DNA of 17,888 bases, from positions 1 to 17,888 of the forward strand of contig DATFAS010000256.1 in the NCBI GenBank assembly GCA_035254305.1. Direction: 5' to 3'. This DNA comes from DATFAS01 sp035254305 (GTDB lineage Bacteria; Bacillota; Bacilli; Aneurinibacillales; RAOX-1). The notes beneath the pieces were generated by a model. That model had not been told where the DNA came from and made no database searches. It saw nothing but the letters and a program-made list of their open reading frames with translations. Below are positions 6,627-13,962 of the stretch, in pieces; position 1 is the stretch's first letter, and every line of letters starts with the position of its first letter. The translations under genes and the position numbers were made by a program.

Positions 6627-8834
6627 ATGAGTTTATTTGCAGGAGAGAGGGATGTGCTGAAGGGTTTGAACCCTGAACAGCAACAGGCGGTTGTTTCAAC
6701 AGAAGGTCCTCTATTAATTATTGCCGGTGCGGGAAGTGGTAAAACAAGAGTATTAACTCAGCGAATTGGATATTTGCTACGAGAAAAGCGCGTAGTACCT
6801 TGGAGTATTCTTGCGATTACGTTCACTAATAAAGCAGCAAGAGAAATGCGTGATCGGATTGCTGCAATTGCAGGTGGAACAGCAGATGAGATTTGGATTT
6901 CAACATTCCACTCTATGTGTGTACGTATTCTTAGAAGAGATATTGATCGTCTAGGGTACAATCGGAACTTTACGATTCTAGATTCTGGTGATCAGCTTTC
7001 GGTTGTAAAACAATGTCTTAAGGAGCTTAATATGGATCCGAAGAAATTTGATCCTAGAGCTATACTTTCTTCAATCAGTTCAGCGAAGAATGAACTTAAG
7101 ACACCTAAACAATATGGTAATTTAATAGGTGATGTTTTCCAAACAGTTGTTCATCAAGTTTACGAGCTTTATCAGAAGAAGCTAAAGAGCAATCAATCAT
7201 TAGACTTTGATGACCTAATCATGATTACGATTCGCCTATTTAGTGAAGTGCCAGAGGTTCTTGATTTCTATCAAAAGAAGTTTCTTTATATACATGTTGA
7301 TGAGTACCAGGATACCAACCGTGCCCAATATTTATTGGTTAAAATGCTAGCAGACAAGCACAAAAATATATGTGTGGTAGGGGATTCAGACCAATCCATC
7401 TATCGTTGGCGTGGTGCGGATATTTCGAATATCCTAAATTTCGAAGAAGATTATCCGAATGCGACTGTTGTAAAACTAGAGCAAAATTATCGTTCAACGA
7501 AAAGGATTCTGCAAGCAGCCAATCATGTAATCAGTAAAAATATCGGACGAAAAGCCAAGAATTTATGGACTGAAAATGATGAAGGCCAGAAGATTCAACT
7601 TTTCAAGGCTGATAGTGAACATTCAGAGGCTTACTATATCGCTAATCGGATTAATCAGGGGATTCGTGAAGGGAATCGCTATAATCATTTTGCCGTTCTT
7701 TATCGTACGAATGCTCAATCACGGGTAGTCGAGGAAGTTTTCCTTAAATCTAATATTCCATATCAAATTGTGGGAGGCACGAAGTTCTATGATCGCAAAG
7801 AGGTTAAGGACATTCTTGCTTATTTAAGATTAATTGCTAACCCAGATGATGATATTAGCTTACAACGGATTATTAACGTACCTAAGCGTGGAATTGGCCA
7901 GGCTAGTATCGATAAGATCGCAGCATTTGCCGCTGCACAGGATATATCCATGTATCGTGCAATCCTTGAAAGTGACCAAATTGGTTTAACAGGCAAGGCA
8001 GGTAAGACCATTACTGAATTTGCACAAATGATTTCAGATATAGAACGTATGACAGAATATTTAAGTGTCACTGAGCTAACAGAAGAAATTTTAAAACGAA
8101 CAGAGTATAGGGAAATGTATAAGCTTGAGGGAACATTAGAAGCAAAGGCAAGACTAGAGAACATTGATGAATTCCTATCTGTGACCATGGATTTTGAAAA
8201 TAAGAATGATGATAAATCTTTAGTCTCGTTCTTGACCGAATTAGCCTTAGTTGCTGATATTGATTCTGTTGATGATGATCCTACTTCTGATGACAAGGTT
8301 ATCCTGATGACCCTTCACAGTGCGAAGGGATTGGAATTTCCGATTGTATTCTTAGTTGGGCTTGAGGAGGGGGTATTCCCACATTCGAGAGCACTCTTCG
8401 AGGATGAGGAAATGGAAGAAGAGAGAAGGCTCGCTTATGTAGGAATTACCCGGGCCGAGAAGGAATTATATCTGACTAGAGCGCAAATGAGAACATTGTA
8501 TGGGCGAACAACAATGAATCCTCCATCTCGTTTCCTAGATGAGATTCCGGCCGAGTTATTGGAAGGGAACGAACCGGCGAATCCAAAAACTGAGAGCAAT
8601 GGGCCTAGGACAGGCGTTCGTCCAGGTGCAAAGCAACCGATTCCTCAACAAGGGGCAGACTTGTCCATAGAATGGAAAGTTGGCGATCGGGTGGAGCATG
8701 GCAAATGGGGCTTAGGGACCGTTGTTAGTGTGAAAGGGCAGGGAGATAGCTTAGAGCTAGACATTGCTTTCCCAGCTCCTGTCGGAATTAAAAAGCTGCT
8801 AGCCAAATTTGCACCAGTTAAAAAAGTTGTTTAG
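6627..8834 (+). CDS. pcrA: ATP-dependent DNA helicase PcrA
   Basis: A 3'-5' superfamily 1 helicase (UvrD/Rep type) of DNA repair, plasmid rolling-circle replication and clearing of RecA or RNA polymerase from DNA. The 735-residue protein is complete. Motifs in order: Walker A AGAGSGKT (33-40), AITFTNKAAREM (63-74), STFHSM (92-97), motif II DEYQD (225-229), motif III GDSDQSIYRWRGA (252-264), motif IV LEQNYRST (284-291), motif V TLHSAKGLEF (562-571) and motif VI AYVGITRAEKEL (603-614). A low-complexity linker (about 645-680) leads to the C-terminal Tudor-like module (about 683-735) that in B. subtilis PcrA binds RNA polymerase. AAGGAG at 6612-6617 selects the ATG at 6627 over an in-frame TTG at 6618. 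ligA starts 16 nt after its stop. Confidence 0.97.
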   Translation: MSLFAGERDVLKGLNPEQQQAVVSTEGPLLIIAGAGSGKTRVLTQRIGYLLREKRVVPWSILAITFTNKAAREMRDRIAAIAGGTADEIWISTFHSMCVRILRRDIDRLGYNRNFTILDSGDQLSVVKQCLKELNMDPKKFDPRAILSSISSAKNELKTPKQYGNLIGDVFQTVVHQVYELYQKKLKSNQSLDFDDLIMITIRLFSEVPEVLDFYQKKFLYIHVDEYQDTNRAQYLLVKMLADKHKNICVVGDSDQSIYRWRGADISNILNFEEDYPNATVVKLEQNYRSTKRILQAANHVISKNIGRKAKNLWTENDEGQKIQLFKADSEHSEAYYIANRINQGIREGNRYNHFAVLYRTNAQSRVVEEVFLKSNIPYQIVGGTKFYDRKEVKDILAYLRLIANPDDDISLQRIINVPKRGIGQASIDKIAAFAAAQDISMYRAILESDQIGLTGKAGKTITEFAQMISDIERMTEYLSVTELTEEILKRTEYREMYKLEGTLEAKARLENIDEFLSVTMDFENKNDDKSLVSFLTELALVADIDSVDDDPTSDDKVILMTLHSAKGLEFPIVFLVGLEEGVFPHSRALFEDEEMEEERRLAYVGITRAEKELYLTRAQMRTLYGRTTMNPPSRFLDEIPAELLEGNEPANPKTESNGPRTGVRPGAKQPIPQQGADLSIEWKVGDRVEHGKWGLGTVVSVKGQGDSLELDIAFPAPVGIKKLLAKFAPVKKVV

Positions 8835-8850
8835 ATAAAGGATGGTTGCC

Positions 8851-10854
8851 ATGGATCAAGCGGGTATAAAAGATAGAGTCAATGAGCTTAGACAAACCAT
8901 CGAGAACCATAATTATTTATATCATGTGAAGGATGAACCACAAATATCAGACCAGGAATATGATCAGCTTATGAAAGAGTTGATTAAGCTTGAAGAGGAA
9001 AATCCAGAGCTACGCACTAGTGATTCACCTACCCAGCGGGTAGGTGGAACACCTCTTCCATTCTTTGATAAGGTCGAGCATCGAATTCCTATGCTTAGTT
9101 TAGGGAACAGCTTTGGTAGGGATGACCTACGTGACTTTGATCGGCGTGTTCGCCAAGGAGTTACTGAAGATCAGGTTAGATATGTTTGTGAGTTGAAAAT
9201 AGATGGGCTTGCGGTTTCATTAAGATATGAGAATGGCTATTTTGTACAAGGTGCCACACGTGGTGACGGGTCTATTGGAGAAGATATTACACAAAATTTA
9301 AAGACGATTGGATCCATGCCATTAAGATTAATGGAACCTGTATCGATAGAAGTACGTGGCGAGGCATTTTTGCCGAGAAAATCCTTTGAACGTTTGAATC
9401 AAATTAGAGCAGAAAAAGGGGAAATGTTGTTTGCGAATCCCCGCAATGTAGCAGCAGGTTCACTTCGTCAATTAGACCCGAAGCTTGCTGCTGAACGTTC
9501 CCTTGATTTGTTTGTATACGGGATTGGGTCCATAGAAGGGCATCATCTCTCTTCCCATAGTGAAGGACTTAATTATTTAGAACAGTTAGGGTTCAAGGTG
9601 AATCAAGAACGGAGAATTTTCGATTCTATTGAGGACGTGATTCAATTTGTGGAAGGCTGGACACAGAAAAGAAGTCAGCTTCCCTACGATATTGATGGCA
9701 TGGTCATTAAGGTAGATCGTTACTCTCAACAGCAGGAGTTAGGTACAACAGCGAAAAGTCCTCGTTGGGCTATCGCCTATAAGTTTCCTGCAGAAGAAGT
9801 GGTGACAACCCTTGAAGGAATCGAAGTAAGTATTGGCCGTACGGGGGCGGTGACACCTACGGCACTTTTAACTCCAGTTACTCTTGCTGGGACAACAGTC
9901 AAACGTGCTTCACTCCATAATGAAGATATGATTCGAGAAAAAGGGCTGATGATTGGCGATCAGGTCATTGTAAAAAAAGCAGGAGATATTATTCCTGAGG
10001 TTGTAGGGGTACTTACGGAGAGAAGAACGGGGAAGGAAACACCTTTTTCAATGCCAGATCATTGCCCTGAATGCAAAAGCCCATTGATCCGCAATGAAGA
10101 GGAAGTGGCTCTCCGTTGTGTCAATCCAAGTTGTCCTGCTTTAATTAGAGAAGGATTGATTCACTTTGTTTCACGCAATGCTATGAACATTGATGGGCTT
10201 GGAGAAAAGGTGATTACTCAATTGTTCAATCATCACTTTATTCATGATGTATCAGATATCTATTTCCTTAATCGTGAACAGCTTGTACAGATGGAACGAA
10301 TGGGAGAGAAATCTGTAGATAACCTGTTAGATAGTATTGAGAGAAGTAAAGATAACTCATTAGAAAAGCTACTCTTTGGTCTGGGAATCCGTCATGTAGG
10401 AGCTAAGGCTGCAAAGACATTAAGTCAAACCTTCCTTCATTTGGACCAACTCATAGAAGCAACTGAAGAGGAACTGCTTAGTGTGGATGAGGTTGGGCCT
10501 AAGATGGCAGAGAGTGTTGTCTCTTACTTCCGAAGTGAACAGGCTCGTCATACGACTCAACGATTGCGGGAAGCAGGAATTAACTTTGAATATAAAGGCC
10601 CACGATTAGATCAAGTGGCGTCTGATTCACCTTTTGCCGGAAAAACTATTGTATTAACTGGAACTCTAGAAGTTTTAAGTAGAAAAGAAGCACAAGCACA
10701 GATCGAAGCTCGTGGTGGTAAAGTCACAGGCAGTGTGAGTGCCAAAACAGACCTTGTTGTTGCTGGGGAAAGTGCAGGCTCTAAATTAAAGAAGGCTCAA
10801 GAGCTAAACATTAAAGTAGTAACAGAGGCTGAATTTATGGATTTGTTACAATAA
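8851..10854 (+). CDS. ligA: NAD-dependent DNA ligase LigA
   Basis: Seals nicks during Okazaki fragment joining and repair, using NAD+ as the AMP donor. The 667-residue protein shows the full domain order: an N-terminal Ia region with YHVKDEPQISDQEYD (24-38) for NMN binding, the adenylation motif CELKIDG with Lys116 as the AMP-accepting residue, and NPRNVAAGSLRQLD (196-209). The OB fold (about 320-395) comes next, then a zinc finger with Cys405, Cys408, Cys423 and Cys428, helix-hairpin-helix repeats (about 440-580) and a C-terminal BRCT domain (about 592-667). An in-frame ATG exists at 8842, but it overlaps the AAAGGA ribosome binding site at 8837-8842, so the ATG at 8851 is preferred. It is the last gene of the pcrB-pcrA-ligA unit, followed by a strong terminator. 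Confidence 0.97.
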   Translation: MDQAGIKDRVNELRQTIENHNYLYHVKDEPQISDQEYDQLMKELIKLEEENPELRTSDSPTQRVGGTPLPFFDKVEHRIPMLSLGNSFGRDDLRDFDRRVRQGVTEDQVRYVCELKIDGLAVSLRYENGYFVQGATRGDGSIGEDITQNLKTIGSMPLRLMEPVSIEVRGEAFLPRKSFERLNQIRAEKGEMLFANPRNVAAGSLRQLDPKLAAERSLDLFVYGIGSIEGHHLSSHSEGLNYLEQLGFKVNQERRIFDSIEDVIQFVEGWTQKRSQLPYDIDGMVIKVDRYSQQQELGTTAKSPRWAIAYKFPAEEVVTTLEGIEVSIGRTGAVTPTALLTPVTLAGTTVKRASLHNEDMIREKGLMIGDQVIVKKAGDIIPEVVGVLTERRTGKETPFSMPDHCPECKSPLIRNEEEVALRCVNPSCPALIREGLIHFVSRNAMNIDGLGEKVITQLFNHHFIHDVSDIYFLNREQLVQMERMGEKSVDNLLDSIERSKDNSLEKLLFGLGIRHVGAKAAKTLSQTFLHLDQLIEATEEELLSVDEVGPKMAESVVSYFRSEQARHTTQRLREAGINFEYKGPRLDQVASDSPFAGKTIVLTGTLEVLSRKEAQAQIEARGGKVTGSVSAKTDLVVAGESAGSKLKKAQELNIKVVTEAEFMDLLQ

Positions 10855-10860
10855 GAAATC

Positions 10861-10903
10861 GGACTGCTTAACCAAAGGCTTTGGTTAAGCAGTTCCTTTT
10901 TTT
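10861..10903 (+). terminator. Strong intrinsic terminator after ligA
   Basis: A 16-bp stem (10861-10876 with 10880-10895, one G-U pair) with a GGC triloop is followed within 2 nt by seven T residues (10897-10903). It starts 6 nt after the ligA stop. The longest open frame of the next gene runs back into this hairpin, which argues against using that upstream start. Confidence 0.93.
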
Positions 10904-10929
10904 GTTTTCAATATATTCTTTGATTTTGG

Positions 10930-10958
10930 GTGACAATAGAGATAAATTCCAGTATAAA
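10930..10958 (+). promoter_or_regulatory. Candidate promoter of the TagO-like gene
   Basis: GTGACA (10930-10935) and TATAAA (10953-10958) are separated by 17 nt and each match the sigma-A consensus at 5 of 6 positions. The predicted RNA start near 10965 falls only about 6 nt before the ATG at 10971 and at the edge of the GGGCGGG site. A weaker alternative, TTGATT (10920) with TAAATT (10943), would start RNA about 10 nt earlier. Which one is used is unclear. Confidence 0.45.
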
Positions 10959-10970
10959 GGGCGGGTACAT

Positions 10971-11927
10971 ATGGTTGTGTATCTTGTGGTATGCCTATTT
11001 GCCTTCTTTATTGTTTATTTACTGATTCCAGTAACCAAGAGATGGGCAACCCAATTTGGAGTAGTAGATCAACCCAACTCAAGAAAGATTCATCAAACTC
11101 CGATTCCCCTATCGGGTGGCTTGGCTATTTACATTGGGAGTATCTCCACATTGTTTCTTTTCTTTCCTTCAACACCTCTTAATGATGTATTGGCATGGGG
11201 AGGACTTTTACTTCTCTTAATTGGACTTGTGGATGACTGGTTTAAGTCTAAGGGGAAGGATTTCCCTGCTTGGCCAAAGCTACTAGGCCAAATCGGAAGC
11301 GCTATTTTTGCTTATGCAATGGGGATTCAGTTTTTTGGTATTAGTCGGTTTTGGGATGGTAGGGGATTAATGATTTTCCCTGATTGGATTGCAGTTTTAA
11401 TGACCATTGTTTGGATTGTCGGTTTTATTAACATGATTAATTTTCTGGATGGAATGGATGGACTGGCAGGTGGAATTACGACGATTTCATCCCTTACGCT
11501 ATTCTTTATTGCGATCCTGAAGCATCAGTTTGATGTAGCCTCACTTGCAGTTATTATGATCGGTGCAAGCCTTGCTTTTCTAAGGCATAATTTTCATCCT
11601 GCCTCCATTTTTTTAGGGGATGCTGGATCTATGTTCCTTGGATATGTTATCGGGGTTACTTCTCTATATGGAACGATGAAAAGTGCAACACTTCTCACTC
11701 TAACTATTACCATTCTTGCATTAGGTGTTCCTGTTTTTGATACGATTCAAGTGATCTTCATGAGAATTAAAGAGGGAAGCCCTATTTATAAGCCGGACAG
11801 GCGCCATGTTCATCATCGTTTAATGAGTACAGGACTTTCACAGCGGCAAGCTGTTATGGTTATTTATGCGATTGGAATCGGATTTTCCGTCCTTTCTATT
11901 CTTCTGCTGATCTACTCCAATGGTTGA
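10971..11927 (+). CDS. MraY/WecA/TagO-family polyprenyl-phosphate sugar-1-phosphate transferase
   Basis: A polytopic membrane enzyme of glycosyltransferase family 4 (PNPT family), which moves a sugar-1-phosphate, usually GlcNAc-1-P from UDP-GlcNAc, onto undecaprenyl phosphate to start wall teichoic acid, teichuronic acid or another surface glycan. In the 318-residue protein I see PNSRKIH (35-41), LVDDW with Asp88-Asp89 (86-90), NFLDGMDGLAGG (157-168), FLGDAGS (214-220) and the cytoplasmic HVHHRL (279-284), with about ten hydrophobic segments. The HVHHRL and NFLDGMDG motifs fit the WecA/TagO branch better than MraY. It is somewhat shorter than B. subtilis TagO (about 358). The ATG at 10971 follows AAAGGGCGGG; an in-frame TTG at 10881 lies inside the ligA terminator and is rejected. 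No other glycan genes adjoin it, so the polymer is unknown. Confidence 0.88.
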   Translation: MVVYLVVCLFAFFIVYLLIPVTKRWATQFGVVDQPNSRKIHQTPIPLSGGLAIYIGSISTLFLFFPSTPLNDVLAWGGLLLLLIGLVDDWFKSKGKDFPAWPKLLGQIGSAIFAYAMGIQFFGISRFWDGRGLMIFPDWIAVLMTIVWIVGFINMINFLDGMDGLAGGITTISSLTLFFIAILKHQFDVASLAVIMIGASLAFLRHNFHPASIFLGDAGSMFLGYVIGVTSLYGTMKSATLLTLTITILALGVPVFDTIQVIFMRIKEGSPIYKPDRRHVHHRLMSTGLSQRQAVMVIYAIGIGFSVLSILLLIYSNG

Positions 11928-11944
11928 AAAAAGTAAGGAATAAC

Positions 11945-11972
11945 ACAGGGTACCGCAATTGCGGTACCCTGT
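11945..11972. repeat. Perfect 28-nt palindrome downstream of the TagO-like gene
   Basis: Each half reads ACAGGGTACCGCAA followed by its exact reverse complement, with the centre between 11958 and 11959. As RNA it folds into a 12-bp stem with an AATT loop. No T-run follows directly (AATATTTGG), so it is at best a weak intrinsic terminator. It may instead stabilise the 3' end or be a protein-binding site. It lies 17 nt past the TagO-like stop and 112 nt before gatC. Confidence 0.75.
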
Positions 11973-11987
11973 AATATTTGGTATGAT

Positions 11988-12017
11988 TTGTTTTATGGGC
12001 GTTTAGGAATTTATAAC
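11988..12017 (+). promoter_or_regulatory. Candidate promoter of gatCAB
   Basis: TTGTTT (11988-11993) and TATAAC (12012-12017) are 18 nt apart, matching consensus at 3 and 5 of 6 positions. An alternative is TTGCGG (11959-11964), 17 nt, TATGAT (11982-11987), whose -35 box would lie inside the palindrome. Some promoter is expected here because gatC follows an unrelated gene across a 157-nt gap. Confidence 0.4.
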
Positions 12018-12084
12018 CTTTTTTTCAATTCCGTCTACGCATAAGGGCAAATGTTCTTTATTAGAATTTATGGAGGTGGACCGG

Positions 12085-12375
12085 TTGAGTGAAATTTCTC
12101 GTGATCAAGTAGAACATGTGGCTAAATTAGCCCGTTTGAATTTAACAGAAGAAGAGGCTGTTCAATATACAACTCAATTGAATGCCATTTTAAATTTCTT
12201 TGAGAAGCTAAACGAATTGGATACAGAGAATGTTGAACCAACAAGCCATGTTATGGAAGTTTATAATGTGATGCGTGAAGATGAAGAAAGACCTTCTATT
12301 GATCGTGATGAAGCATTACGGAATGCTCCAGATCAAGAAGACGGCCATTTTAAAGTTCCAGCTGTTATGGAGTAA
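12085..12375 (+). CDS. gatC: Aspartyl/glutamyl-tRNA amidotransferase subunit C
   Basis: GatC is the small subunit that holds GatA and GatB together in the amidotransferase converting Glu-tRNA(Gln), and often Asp-tRNA(Asn), to the correct Gln- or Asn-tRNA. Family features are VEHVAKLARLNLTEEEA near the N-terminus, the central NVEPTSHV and NVMREDE, and the C-terminal DGHFKVPAVME. The frame opens at an ATG at 12070, but GGAGGTGG (12072-12079) lies inside that extension and is correctly spaced for the TTG at 12085. The TTG start gives 96 residues, the same as B. subtilis GatC, so I use it. It is the first gene of gatCAB. Confidence 0.95.
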   Translation: MSEISRDQVEHVAKLARLNLTEEEAVQYTTQLNAILNFFEKLNELDTENVEPTSHVMEVYNVMREDEERPSIDRDEALRNAPDQEDGHFKVPAVME

Positions 12376-12486
12376 GGAATCGTATTTGTAACATACGAAT
12401 GAAGATGAATAAATAGCTTGATTAGCACTCATAAGCTCAAGCGTATTTATCTGTCCAATATGAAAGCTTTCTTTGGAGGTGTTACG

Positions 12487-13947
12487 GTGTCCATTTTTGA
12501 TAAGAGAATTATGGAGATACATAATCAATTAAGTAACAAAGAGCTGACTGTTACTGATATTGTAACAGAGACGTTTGATCGGATTAAGGAAACAGAACCT
12601 AAGCTTAAATCATTCCTCACCTTAGATGAAGAAGGTGCTCGTAGTAGGGCAAAGCAGCTAGATGAGGAACTTGTGCAAGGCAAAGAGTTGGGGCTTTTAT
12701 TTGGATTGACCGCAGCGGTGAAGGACAATATTGTAACAGAACATATACGTACGACCTGCGGAAGTAAGCTCTTAGCAAATTATGATCCTATCTACAATGC
12801 TTCCGTTATGGATCGATTAGGAGCTGCAGAAGCGGTTCTAGTTGGGAAAACAAACCTAGACGAATTTGGAATGGGTGGTTCAACCGAGAATTCAGGATTT
12901 CACCCTACTTACAACCCTTGGAATACAGAGTTCGTACCTGGTGGTTCAAGTGGCGGCTCAGCAGCAGCCGTTGCAGCTGGACAAGCCTTTTTTGCGCTTG
13001 GTACAGATACGGGTGGTTCCATTCGTCAACCTGCAGCATTCTGTGGAGTGGTTGGATTGAAGCCGACATATGGATTAGTTTCAAGATTTGGTCTTGTTGC
13101 CTATGCTTCGTCCTTCGATCAGATCGGGCCGATCACAAGAAATGTAGAGGATGCAGCTTATGTTCTTTCTACAATTGCTGCACATGATCCTTATGATTCT
13201 ACATCTGCTGAGGTCGAGATTCCTGACTATATTTCAGCGTTGACAGGCGATGTGAAGGGACTTAAAATTGGTGTTCCAAAAGAATTGCTTGGTACAGGAA
13301 TTGATCCAGAGGTTAAAGAAAAAGTTTTAGAGGCGTTGAAGGTACTAGAGGGATTAGGAGCAATTGTAGAAGAAGTTTCTCTTCCTCACACAGAGTATGC
13401 TGTACCGACCTATTATATTCTCGCACCTTGTGAAGCATCTTCAAACCTTGCACGCTATGATGGGGTACGATATGGAGTACGTTCGGACAATGGGGAAAAC
13501 CTCATCGAAATGTATAAGGAAACAAGAAGCCACGGCTTTGGGTCTGAAGTGAAGCGAAGAATTATGATCGGAACTTATGCCTTAAGCTCTGGATATTATG
13601 ATGCCTATTATAAGAAGGCACAGAAGGTTCGTACATTGATCAAACAGGACTTTGAACAGCTGTTCTCTAAATATGATGTTATTATTGGACCAACAGCACC
13701 AACTACCGCCTACAAAATTGGTGAGAAAATTTCGGATCCATTAACCATGTATCTGAACGATATCTGCACAGTCCCTGTCAACCTAGCGGGAATTCCTGCG
13801 ATAAGTGTTCCTTGTGGTTTTGCAGGAAACGGGATGCCGGTAGGATTGCAGATTATGGGTAAACATTTTGATGAATCCACCGTGTTGCGTGTGGCTCATG
13901 CTTATGAGCAAAATACGCCATATCATAAAGCTCGCCCAAATCTATAG
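12487..13947 (+). CDS. gatA: Aspartyl/glutamyl-tRNA amidotransferase subunit A (amidase)
   Basis: GatA releases ammonia from glutamine (or asparagine) and channels it to GatB. It belongs to the amidase-signature family. With the GTG start at 12487 the protein has 486 residues and the catalytic Lys-Ser-Ser triad falls at Lys79 (TAAVKDN), cis-Ser154 (PGGSSGGSAAA) and Ser178 (GTDTGGSIRQP), the positions expected for bacterial GatA. TGGAGGTG at about 12474-12481 supports that GTG; a TTG at 12418 and an ATG at 12460 in the same frame lack ribosome binding sites. A spacer of 111 nt separates it from gatC, longer than the usual tight spacing, with no terminator. gatB follows after 15 nt. Confidence 0.97.
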   Translation: MSIFDKRIMEIHNQLSNKELTVTDIVTETFDRIKETEPKLKSFLTLDEEGARSRAKQLDEELVQGKELGLLFGLTAAVKDNIVTEHIRTTCGSKLLANYDPIYNASVMDRLGAAEAVLVGKTNLDEFGMGGSTENSGFHPTYNPWNTEFVPGGSSGGSAAAVAAGQAFFALGTDTGGSIRQPAAFCGVVGLKPTYGLVSRFGLVAYASSFDQIGPITRNVEDAAYVLSTIAAHDPYDSTSAEVEIPDYISALTGDVKGLKIGVPKELLGTGIDPEVKEKVLEALKVLEGLGAIVEEVSLPHTEYAVPTYYILAPCEASSNLARYDGVRYGVRSDNGENLIEMYKETRSHGFGSEVKRRIMIGTYALSSGYYDAYYKKAQKVRTLIKQDFEQLFSKYDVIIGPTAPTTAYKIGEKISDPLTMYLNDICTVPVNLAGIPAISVPCGFAGNGMPVGLQIMGKHFDESTVLRVAHAYEQNTPYHKARPNL

Positions 13948-13962
13948 GAGGGAGGATTAACC

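Noticed and set aside
7820..8296. Open frame of 158 codons on the minus strand inside pcrA
   Set aside because: It overlaps well-conserved helicase domain 2 sequence, is extremely Ser-rich and resembles no protein I know.
10881..10970. N-terminal extension of the TagO-like protein to a TTG at 10881
   Set aside because: It begins inside the ligA terminator hairpin, crosses its T-run and lacks a ribosome binding site.
12418..12486. N-terminal extension of GatA to a TTG at 12418
   Set aside because: It has no ribosome binding site, and it would shift the catalytic triad away from the standard positions 79, 154 and 178.
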